NCBI RefSeq assembly: GCF_954871325.1 | Contig: NC_088778.1 | Location: 24,227,120-24,291,119, forward strand | Source of the DNA: Gordionus sp. m RMFG-2023 | Taxonomy: Eukaryota; Nematomorpha; Gordioida; Chordodea; Parachordodidae | DNA length: 64,000 nucleotides | Direction of reading: 5' to 3' | Part shown: positions 29,001 to 41,000 of the stretch, piece by piece | How positions within the stretch are numbered: position 1 is the first letter of the stretch | Layout of the letters: each line of letters opens with the position of its first letter | Translations under genes and position numbers: made by a program | The notes under the pieces: generated by a model | What the model was told of the DNA's origin: nothing | The model's input: the letters and a program-made list of their open reading frames with translations, nothing else | Databases searched by the model: none

Positions 29001-32000
29001 GGTGGGAAAATTACTTATAGCTTCTTTTAATTATAATGCTCTAACTCACTATATAATCTTATTAATTGAGTGTCAATTGTCATCGTTATTTTTTAAATTT
29101 TTTTTTAACGCAAATTAGTAAAAATATAAATTGTGAATATGTTATATTAAAATTTTAGCCAAGATATAACATAGAAAAGTGATTATTATCATAATCGTTA
29201 TTTTTAAACTTTTTTATATTTTTTCTGACTAATTTACATTCCATTTTTCAGTGGACATAAAATTTTATTACATCATAATTTTATATTTGATAAAATAAGG
29301 TTGAAACGCATCGGACAGCCTTGTACATGTTAGATCCGGACGCCCTTCTAACGCGTCTCGAGAATTTGAAACTACTCGAAAGCGATATACAAGGACAAAA
29401 TGTAAATTGCACATATGATAGATTTAATACATAAATATCGACAAATTTTTTTTTAATTTTAGTATTTCTATGAAACAAACTTAATCTTTGAGATTAACCC
29501 AGTATTAACATTAATGTTGCTGGGAATGGGGAGGGGGTGTCTCTAGTCTCGTCAAAACTTTGGTGAACCACTCAAAAAAAGTTCTAAATTATGATGAGTT
29601 CTCTCGAAATTTTTTAAAATTTAAAATAAAGTTTCAAAGGTCTATCGACTCCATTGCCATTTTTAACATTTAATACAAATTCTTCAATATATTTTTTATA
29701 AATTATTTTTTAACCTTTTAAATTGTTTACCTTTCCTAAAACCATTCTAGAACGTTCTATCGTTTGTTAGTCATTATTTTTTTTAAATTAAAGCTATAAA
29801 TATATTGATATACGTTATACAGGTTAAAATATAATATATCTTATACTCTGAAATGAAATTATTCGAAATTAATATAACTATAAGCAGTTGATAAAAAATT
29901 TTAATGTGAAAACGCTTAAAATATCGAAATTTTTGGAAACGATGTTTAACAACGCTCGATTAATGGTTTGCTATCTTCTAACATGCGCTAAGGAGAACGT
30001 TCTGATATGGCCAGCATAATACTACCTGTTAGAAAGAAGCTCTCGTTATCGTAGAGACTTTATGTTGAGAATTATTAAATTCGTTTATGTATGCCATGAT
30101 AACATTATTTATTTGAAGTGGAACATATTATAAGGGACAATTATGGTAGACAAACAGGTCTCAACTACGTATAATGAATAATTTAATATCTTATATAAAT
30201 TAGATGTTATTAAAATTGATTATTTTTATGTAAATAGAAAAATTTGTAAGCAAATATATGTTGGAATAATTAGAACATAAGGGTAATAATATTACTTAAT
30301 CATATCCATGCTAACGTTTAACAAATAATATATATTAAAGTGTGGTGTAAGAAATATACTCCCCCCTGATAATTTAATTTTTAAAAACTTTCACGATAAG
30401 TATATATTTTTTTAAATTAAGGCCAGAATAAAGAATTTGAATGTCGAAATAAATCGAACCGTACGGGAAGCTTACCCATTTATTTCGAAACAGATGTCTT
30501 CATTCGCATCTTCTTCCAATAATTCGCTCAAAAAGCCTGACCGCCAAAATGAATCTAAAGAGATGGAAGGGGAGAATGATTCAGAACTAGCGATAGAAAA
30601 AAAAGCTAGGTTTACAATATAATCAAAATTATTTTTTATTACTGAAAAAGGAAAATAGATTACTAATTTTTAAAAAATATGAAGGGAAGGGAGGAAGGAA
30701 GAAGGAAATAATTTTTTTTTAAAACGACCCGAATAAGATTCTCCTGGAGTTTCTCATACTTGGCAGAAAGGTTTTGATATCTATTTGCCATTACATAATA
30801 TTATTCTTGGCAATCTTACTCGAGTCTTTTTTTCAGGCTTTTTTAACAACACTTCACAAAACAAATTACATTTTATTTACTATTCCAAAACACTTAAATA
30901 AATATGGATTTTTAAACATTAAAAAAAATTATTCCCATTGCCAAAATATTTATATTTGTAGCAACAATTTGATCGACGAGATTACCGCTAACTACGACAG
31001 ACTAAAACGTTTATCGAATAAGGTGAGTAGGAAATGCGGACAAAAGATAAGCTTATTTCGTCGGCTCCTGCCTTCTCTTCAAAACTTTGTAGCCGATTAT
31101 GATTCATTCGTGACTTGGCTAGATGAAGCCGAAAATGAGTGCGAGTCCCTATTACAAGAAGATGGAGATACTACGATAAAGGACTTCGAGGAGATAAAGG
31201 TTTTGATTGAAGATAAAAAATTTTAAACCTTGAAGAGGTTGATTAGTTTGTCCTTGCAGGTAAATGACTACTAAAAATCATTAAAATACACAAATAATAG
31301 TCACGTGATAGTTAAATAAATGGAAATTAGTAGGGGGTGTATCGATATTTTATATCGGATCGAGCCGATATTTTACCTTTTTAATATTGGCGGATATTGT
31401 AAAACTTTCCGATCCGATCCGATAAAATGGCGTCCTAATTTTTAAAAAATTTATCTCAAATTTTATAATACATTTTTGTTTATTATTTATTAGGTAAAAA
31501 TATTTTATATACATACTTTTAGATTCATGAATAAAACAATAACTGATCATTATAATATATTTTAATGACTTATGCTATGGTATAGTTATATTCTAGATGT
31601 TATACCATTAAATGTAGTGATGCAAAATTGCTAATTTGATCCGATTTTTAAAAACGGCTAACTCATATATTAACCAGAAAAATAATGCATAAGCCTCGAG
31701 ATTTCGCCTAGTGCAAAACTTTGTGCCATCTATGAGCAAAATCTTCAGGCTTGTGTAATATTTTTCGGGATAAAATACTGTGTTAACCATCTTTAAAAAT
31801 GGACTATGACGATTTTGCAAAACTAGATATATGAGTATAATACAAAATAAGATATGATATCAGATCGGCCTCCAAAAGTGGTATCGTTACACCCCTAGGA
31901 ATAAAGATACATAACAATTTATTAAATTTGAAGTTTTTATAGGTAAAATTTTTTTTATAGTTTGTACACAATACTTTTTATAATCTAATTCTGTTAAATT

Positions 32001-35000
32001 ACAAAACACTTTTATTCGCACATATTTAAACTCTACTTCTGTTTCTTTTAAAATCGATTCCCGTGTTCTTATCGTTTCTCCAGAAATTGATCAAGACCGC
32101 CGACGATAACGAGTCCCGTTTAGATAAAATTACCCAAAATTCCGACCAAATTATATCCGTTTCCAAATCTATTTTCCTTTCCGCCGCTCCTCTCCTCGAT
32201 TACTCTTCCGATTCTGATTCAGAAATAGATAATAAAACGGCTGATATTAAAAATTTAGAAATGGAACCCAACCCAGTTCAACAACACCTGACAGAACTTA
32301 TGACCGACTTAAAACGGCGTTACCTAGCTGTTAAGGACCATTTAGGTGCCTTGAATCTTTCGCCCAACAACGAGAGAAGCGTTTTCGCTTCCCAGTTAAA
32401 TCAATCCTTTCCCGATTTCACACTACCGGATAGTGGTGCCTTCGAGAATCCGAACGCCATGTCAGTTAGCCAGCGTGAATACAATGAAGCTGATTTAAAT
32501 GGGGATATAGCTCTCACCTCCAGAAAATTAGAAGCTTTTTTGATGGGGATAGCCGAGACTGCCGATAGATTAGCTAGAGCCGAACCCATTTCTTGCTTCC
32601 CTGATAAAATCAAAGGCCAAATATTGGATAACTCAAGATTGGCAGAAGGTAACTAATAAATGACTATAACATTCATTTATTTAATTTTGAATAAATACAA
32701 GATTATGCTACAATATTTTATTTTATTATATAAACCTGGATAGTGTTAGGTCAAAGAGTCGCTTTATATTCTAGTGTTAAAGAAAGGGCTGAACAATTTT
32801 TAACGCAAGACTCTTCCTTGAATGCGGGTGATACGCCAGAAATGCAAGATAAGAGAAATGGTTTTAATTTATTTAAAAAAAAATTATATATCAATATATA
32901 CATAACTTATATATAATGTGTCGAGATTAAGGTTATCGCTAATTTATTGTAACAAAATATAAATTCGGTTAAATACTTTTTATACTCATAAACCGATTTT
33001 CCCCGGATTTTGAATAAATCTTTATCTCATATAACACTTGATTCAAATTTACAATAGAAATCGAAGAAAAACTGGACAAACTAAATCAATTATGGAATGC
33101 TGTAATGACTACGATGGAAACGAGAGGGAAAGCGCTGGAAGACACCCTCGAACTTTCCAACAAATTTTGGGAGGAATTATTCGCTCTTTTTGCAGCGCTG
33201 AAAGAAATCCAAGAAAATTTGAAGTTTTTAGAAATTCCGGCCACTATTCCCGAAACTCTGCAAGAACAACAGGACGAGATTCAGGTAAGATTTCCAATAT
33301 AGTAACTTTGGTATTTAGTTAACCTTGTGGAAGCTATCTACAAATTTCAATGAGGGCCAACCCCCATAATTTAACAGGATTTTAAGCGCTATTTTTTAAA
33401 CCCATAGAATTTTTTGGAGGATAAATATATTATATTTATTTATTTAAATATAAATATAATTTTAATCTTCGAGAACTGCTATATCATTTTTTTAAACAGG
33501 CCTTGAAGGACGAGCTCGAATGCGTGGTTGGCCCGGAGATTGAACAATGTAAGCGGACGGGTTCAGACCTAATGGAACTGATCGATCAGGATTGCCCAGA
33601 CCGGCCCGAGCTCTCGCGTTCGGTCCACGAACTAGATTCAGCGTTTTCTACCACGGTGCGAAGCTTGGTGGATCGGGAAAGAAATTTGGGAAAAGCCATG
33701 AGCCGGTGTTTTGCGTTTTACGATGCCTTAAACGAATTCGCGGGCTTTTTGGACCAGGCTGAAGCTGGTAACGTTTTGTTTTGGTTTTTTGTTACACTAA
33801 CCCACAATACTTGCAGATTATAATAATGTGTGATGGGGAAGAGTGGCTTGTTTTACTTGAATTATTTTTTAAGCTATGTTATCTAAGGATCAATAAATTA
33901 TATTAGTTAAAAAATATCTAACTTTTTATCTCGATAGTGTATAATTTTCATTTCAACGCTGTAAAGTATCATTTTAAGATTTTTTACCTCAAAATAAGTT
34001 TTGTATGATATAATTATCAATTCTTTTTTTTGAAATCCTATTAGATTTGCAAATAATCGTAGATACAAAGCCAAACTCTCCTTCAGCTGAAGACTCTATA
34101 AACGATACAAATTTATCGAGCAAATCAGAACTAGAAGCCCTTCGACAGGCCGACCACGCCCTCAAGGTGCTCAAATCTCAGATAGATCCAAAGGCCTTAG
34201 ATTTTCAACGATTAAACACCCTGGGTCGAGATATGATTGCAACTCCATCTTACGATAATAATCAATATAATGAAACGGATCACTCTCCCGAAGACGATAA
34301 TAAGATCGCTCAACTATTGAATAAAGTCAACAATAGATGGGAAATGTTGTGTCAGAATGTCTCCGATCGACAGATTGCTCTAGAGAATTCTTTGGTAGAG
34401 TTGGGTCACTTAACTGGAGCTGTGACTGAAATGAATACGTGGTTGGAACACGCCGAGACCGCTATACGAGATTTCCCGGAAATGCTAGAGAGTTTGGATG
34501 TTAAGGCATTGGAAATATTGATGGCCAAGTTAAAGAAAATTTTCTATATAAATATTTTCTCTTTATAATCAACAACATTGATTTCGGTTATTTGTATTGC
34601 TTTGAGAATAAAGAAGGAAGGAAAGAAACTCTAAATATCCTATATTAAATATATTTAAAAAAAATTTAGTATCGTTGTATCTAATAGGTGATTAGTAATT
34701 AAATATTTTCTCACTAAAGTTTTTTTATACTACCTTAAAACAAGGCATAAAGTTCTCCGAACTGATACTGCTCATAAGCGTCAAACTTTAGATTCCTTGA
34801 ACTCGGCTCTAGCCCTAGCTCAGTCCTCCCGTTTGGCTGCTTCCTTTCCCTCCCTTTCGCTCACTTCACTTAATTCCCCCTCCACCTTACTAAATTCCTC
34901 CATTCAAAGCAACAATCATTACATGATGAATCAAGAGATATCGCGTTTGAACGAAAGATGGAGACTTTGTCGAGACGAGTTAGAAAGTCAAAACTCCGCG

Positions 35001-38000
35001 TTAGAAGGCGCTTTAAGAGATAGGCAGGGCCTATTGGCTGAAGTTAGAGATTGTCTGGACTGGCTTGAGAGACTGGATTCTAGGTATTGCATGGACAATT
35101 ACTAAATTTTAAATCTCTTAATTTTTATTTTGAAATAATTGGGCATTCTCTAAGACATAGTTTATCTGTTAGAATATTATAAAGATATTAATATTATAAA
35201 TTTCAAAATATTTTAGATACCTATGTCCCACCAGTAGTTCTAATTCTTCCAACCTTAATAACCACGATCTTACCACTATTTATTACGGGCTAGATGGCGG
35301 ACCTAATAATAGACTAACCTTCGGTGCGAATGAAAGTGGTATGGAATGCAACAATGTAATGCGTGATGTTAGAGACATGTGCGGAGCGGGCCCTCTAGGA
35401 GGTCTACCCCAAACCGTGGGTGAACAGATCGATGCTTTCAAAGGAAGGGTGATAAAAGAACTCGAGAGCGGGGAATCTCATTATAGGTAATTTATTTGCC
35501 AATTTTTCTCATATTTTAAATTTTAAAAGATCATACTTGGTCGCCTGCGTAAACGGAGGATCGGGTGGCCCATAACTGCCCCAAAGTTTGGGGCTGAATT
35601 TTTTTTTCTCATGCATTTAAAAGTGAATTGTAATTTATAAATAATACTTAAATATTACTTAATTCAGTCGTTTATTGCAGATTATTTATAATATAGTGCA
35701 TAAATATTATCTAATTCATATTCTATGCTCCTTATTCACGATTCCCATCTCAATTAGATTTTGTAAAGTCTAGGTAAATTTGAATAATTATGAATAACCA
35801 AATTTTTTAGAAAATATTTATTTTTGATAAACCTTTTTACACCATAGATCTCTCTTATCTCGCGGTGAAACCGTTTTGAAACAAAAAGAAAAATGTAGCA
35901 TAGTAGCAGAAAACACGGAGGCTTTCTCTAATGGGGCGTCTCTGGAAAAATATTTGGATGCCTTGAAAACCAAGTGGGATGCCGTACAGGTCCGCGTTCG
36001 AGATAGAAAGGTTTTATTATCTATTTATATGACAATATCTATTGAGTTCATTTTTTAAGTGAAAGAAAGATTGTCATTTTGCAATCATATTCTTATAAAA
36101 GCATTTTACTATTAAGATTTTTTTTAATTAATAATTAAATAAATATATATTTTAAAAAAGACCAAATTGGAGGTAGCTCTTAAACAGGCCCAAGAATTTG
36201 AAGATTATTTGAAAGAATGCCACAGTAATATGGCAACTTTGGAATCCCTCTTAGACCGTTATAGGGAAGATGGTATTCCTAAAACTCTGGATCGAATTTC
36301 AGTCACTTCGACCGAATTCAATGAAAAGTAAATAAAACATTGAATTTTTAAATTTAATTTTGTATGTCTACAATTAATCGCGAATATTTCGGTTATATTG
36401 AAAACTCAGTAGCGAATATTTTAGGATGTATTCAAAATTAATATGCCTCTCTTATTAAGACGTCACTCAATAATGCACAAATATTATAATTTATGTTATC
36501 ATTTTAGTAATTCAGAATAGATTGACAGCTAAACCGTAACATTTTTTTAAAAACATTGTAAATATAAACCTTTTCGCCCTTTCGACATTTTTCCAGTTAC
36601 CTCAAACCCGCCGAAACCTACAAAACGCAAGATATGATAAAGCTCGACAAACTCGGTACTCGCCTCATGTATTTTTGCCTCAAACAAGATTGCGTGGTCA
36701 TCAAGAATTGTCTAATCAATGCTAGACATCGTTGGGATAAAGTCCATTCTTCCGGCATCGAACTTAAACGAAAATTGGAGAGGGGAAAGAAAGACGCGAC
36801 CGATTTTTATTCTTGTCACGGGAAGGTTACCATTTTTAATATTTTTTTAATTATATAAAATGAAAATTCCCATTTTGGTCATACATAGGAAATCCTCACT
36901 ATTAATAGCACTTAATATATTTTAAACTCAATTTATAAAATGATTCACGTTTCAGGTCGAAGAAGGATTGAAGGGATTGGAAGGTAGGATAAATGGTATA
37001 TTTTCTGGTAATTCGCTTGACGTGGAACAAAAGAATGAGGAGAACGAGGCTACGACTCACTACGACAAAACCAAGACTATGTTGGGGCAGTTGAAAGTAG
37101 AATTACATATTTTTTTCTTTAATAATGAAATTTCGAACATCGAATCACCTTTTGTAATTAATTACCCATTAACATAGGCTATCACAAAACTTACCGTTGA
37201 TTTGCATTATTTATTCTTTAATATATATTTTTTTCTACATTTACCTTTTTAAGGTTCTCAGAACTGAATTATCAACTTTGCAACCAGATTACGAATTGGT
37301 GTTACGTAAAGGCAAGGATCTTGTCGAAGACTGCAATGATCAGACATCACCACCTTCATTAAAATGCGATTATAATGTGGTTTATACTTATTTTTCAAAT
37401 ATTTACTACTTTAAAATTTATTTTAACCCTTCACCCCATTCTCTTTTTTTATAATACGATTACAGATCCAATCCATGATAACGAATCTCAAACAATCTTG
37501 GATCGCAATTAGTGAACGATCCGCTCATCACCAACGTTCTTTAGAAGCCGATCTAATCCTGAGAGGTGAGATAAGAGCCGTTTGCGCCGAACTCAAGGAA
37601 TGGTCCCTTCGGGAGACCGCTAGGCTTGAAAGCGAAATTGGTTGTCTATATGGAGATTGTGAAACGGTTAATGGACTGATGGAAAATCACAGGGTAATAC
37701 TTAATTGTAAAGTGTCATTTTTTCTGGATTGCTGATGCTGTCATTTAAGTTCAAATAAAATCATTCAATTAAAATGGATAAAATAAAGACTTTATAAGAT
37801 CTCGATTAAAACTTTATGAATCGAATTAAAATTGAATAAAGAGATTAAAAATTAAATGAGTAGGGATATTAATTTTTGTAATAAATAAACCGATTGAGGT
37901 GTGTAAAGGTCAGCATTGAATTCTCAGGATTTGTTAGACTTGAAAAAATATCGGATATTTTAAGGACATTGTGAACCATTCAACAATATGTTTTGTTATT

Positions 38001-41000
38001 GGGATATTATAAAGATGGTGAAAGAGAAAACATTGGCAAAAGTATTAATTTTATTATTCGATAAATAAGCTTATGTGTAATGGTCCTTATATAACAAAAA
38101 ATAATAGCTCTTTTTAAACGAATCCGAGGCTCGTAGCGCAAACGTTGACGCTCTCCGCGCCTCGATTGCCTCTTCAAATTCTTCCTCCGAAAATTCTTCT
38201 AAAAATTTGCTCGAAACGCAAAATCTAAACGAACTAACAAACCTTTGGCAAACTCTCAATTCCCGCGCCTCCGATACTACGGCTACCCTCGCGAAATCCA
38301 AAGAGATGGCCGAGCAATTCGAATCTAACGTTCGATGCCTTGTGGATTGGATGGACGGGGAAGGGAGGAAGGATATCGAGAAGATAGCTAACGGAATCGG
38401 GGGAAGCCCCACAGAAACGGGCCACCTTTTGGCCGCCTCTGATCTGGGACTCAAAATATTAACTTCGAAAAGCGATGCTTGTCAAGCTTATCGCAATGAA
38501 CTTAGTCGACGTGTAAATGATTTTATTCATTTCCATGCTTTGCTTTATTGAGATTATGTGGATTTAGTATAGTAATGCATTTAAATATATTGTGGGAAAA
38601 TACTTGAAAACCTTTTCTTTTCGTTTCACATAATGATAATAATTTTCACACGTTTCCCTAAAAACAGGAACCCGTGTACCACAAAATCCAAGAGCTCAGT
38701 CGTCAAATTTTGAGCTCCGCTAACCCCAAGGCGCACAGGTCTATCCAAAATTGGACATCCCTAGTCGAACAGATGTGGACCGACCTGAGCTCCAAACGTG
38801 ATATGCTTCAGGAAAGATTGGCCCAAATGCTGGAAGAGACCAAATTCCGGGCTAAATTACTGGATGAGTTATTAATTTGGTTGACCACGGCTGAGGCTAC
38901 TCTCACGGCCGCCGATCAAAGACCACTACCTACCGATATAGAGAGCGTCGAAGCTTTTTTAAAAGAACACAAGGTACTATTACATTATTTTTTGTCTAAT
39001 ATACGATTATTAAAAGGAGCCACAAAAAAAATATGGCAAATTTTTCTTAAATTTCAAAAAAATTATCATTTGCAAGGAATTCATGGAAGATATGAACAAC
39101 AAGCAGCAAGATATTCAAAAATTGACGGTAAATCAGTCTATGCTTCCTATTTTGGCTAATGATACCTCGAAATTCAAACGTTCTAAATATGCGCCTTATA
39201 AAAAATCACAAACAGAGTAAAATATCTTATAACGAAATTTTATTTTCCACCCATGTCCTTTTTAAATTTATTGTGCAGGATTAAATCTATAATTATTTTC
39301 TATATTTATGCGATGGGTGTAGTCTTTTGCACGTTATAAATTTGATTTGTGAGTTTATTATCATCCACAAATTATAGGATCAGATTTATCATCTGACAAA
39401 AATAAAATAATTTAAACATCCCATTTTACCATAGTCTGACCACCGAAAATTCAACCCTATCCCCCCATAAACAACAAGCCCAAAATGGTGCTTCCACCGC
39501 AAATCCCGAATACAAAAATATCAAAATTCGTAATCTTTTCCACAAATGGCGATGTGTGTGGCTCCTATCCATCGATAGGCAAACCAAGCTTACTGACCAC
39601 TTGAATTACCTTAAGGAAGTAGATCGGTTGAAAGATTTTCAGTTTGAAGAATGGAAAAAGAGGGTAGGCTATGTTTGTCTAAAATTGTCGCCTATTATTT
39701 TAAAAAGAATATTCTTTGATTTTTTAATTTCCTCTCACTTAGAAATATAATTAGAAATAAATGGTTCGTAAGTAATTTCTAACTATTTTTTTGATTGTTA
39801 AAATATGAAATAATTTTAACATTTTCTATCTCTTCGCTATACCCCTTTATCTTGCATTTTACATTTTATTATTTCTTATATTTTAACGAATCAAAAAATT
39901 TCTTGGAAATAGTAAGTCCAATACATCTTTAAAAAATCTTTATATTTAGTACATGAATTGGATGAACCACAAGAAGAGCAGGATAATGGATTTCTTTCGC
40001 CGTAACGACAAGGATGGAGACGGTCGTATGACACTAGCCGAATTTATAGATGGAATATGTTCCACTAATTTTCCTACCACCCGACCCGAAATGGAACGAG
40101 TAGCTAAGGTTTATTACTTTTATAGTTATTACCTATATAATAAAAATTTACATTTCCGTGATTTCATCTAAAAAAAATTATAATATTTAATTTGGGATAG
40201 GTAAGGTATTGAACATGAATGATTGATTTAAACTAAACTTTTACAATAACAATATCTCTAAATAATACATTTGAAATAGGTTATAGATACAAATTCTGAT
40301 GGTTACATAGATTACAAAGAATACATGAAGGCTCTTAGACCCTCGTCTACATCTGGTCAAACGGTAAAGGAATGTTTTTAAAGATTATTTTCTATTTTAT
40401 GATGCAATTATTATTGTAAATTTATTAAATTCTATAAGAAAACCATCTTTGCTTCTATAAATCTCATCATTTACATGCTTTAATATAATAGATCAATCCA
40501 GTGACCGAAGTGGAAAAGGTTAAGGATGAAGTGAAGAGGCAGGCTAATCTTTGTGAATGTGTCAGAAAATATAAAGTAGACCATATCGGTGAAGGAAAAT
40601 ACATAGTAAATAATCTATTATTCATTTTATTTACTATATCTGATCTCACTTTTAAATTTTAGAACGGATAAATTTTGTATAGAGTCCCTTAATTCTTTTG
40701 ATTTATTCTATCTTATTCACTTTGAGCACTTGGAATTACTATATTCTTTTCTCCTTCATTTGCTATCCGCTTCCTTCTCATTTCTCGATGTTGTATATTT
40801 AACATTTTACTTACGAATACTATACTGTGTCATTTAAAATTTAGTTTGGTGATTCTCAAAAGCTACGATTAGTGCGTATACTAAGGAGCACCGTGATGGT
40901 TAGAGTAGGAGGTGGCTGGGTCGCTCTGGAAGAATTTTTGGTTAAAAACGACCCTTGTCGAGGTAAATGGAGTGTTTTAATTTGTTAACATTTACGCATG

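Larger units (their letters stand above)
22905..31199 (+). other. Spectraplakin exons 35-47: middle rod spectrin repeats
   Basis: Exons: 22905-23003, 23117-23359, 23485-23905, 24515-24660, 25533-25763, 26675-27022, 27104-27197, 27489-27718, 27862-28190, 28380-28491, 29300-29401, 30422-30609, 30962-31199 (visible residues about 1873-2799). Spectrin-repeat features include [60 protein letters not shown] and repeated Leu heptads. Some junctions need split codons (for example 28190/28380, an AG+G arginine). The intron before this block carries the long-TIR element and the intron 25764-26674 carries another mobile element. Confidence 0.85.

Noticed and set aside
30774-30961. N-terminal part of the plus-strand frame starting at 30774
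   Set aside because: The stretch before 30962 is A/T-rich intron read-through. The true exon begins after the AG at 30960-30961.
31200-32083. Coding in the intron with the hAT-like MITE
   Set aside because: Short reverse frames exist, but they lie within the MITE, whose palindromic ends explain the structure.
38071-38454. 127-codon reverse-strand frame opposite a rod exon
   Set aside because: It is the shadow of the plus-strand exon 38108-38512, which has clear spectrin-type coding and correct splice borders.
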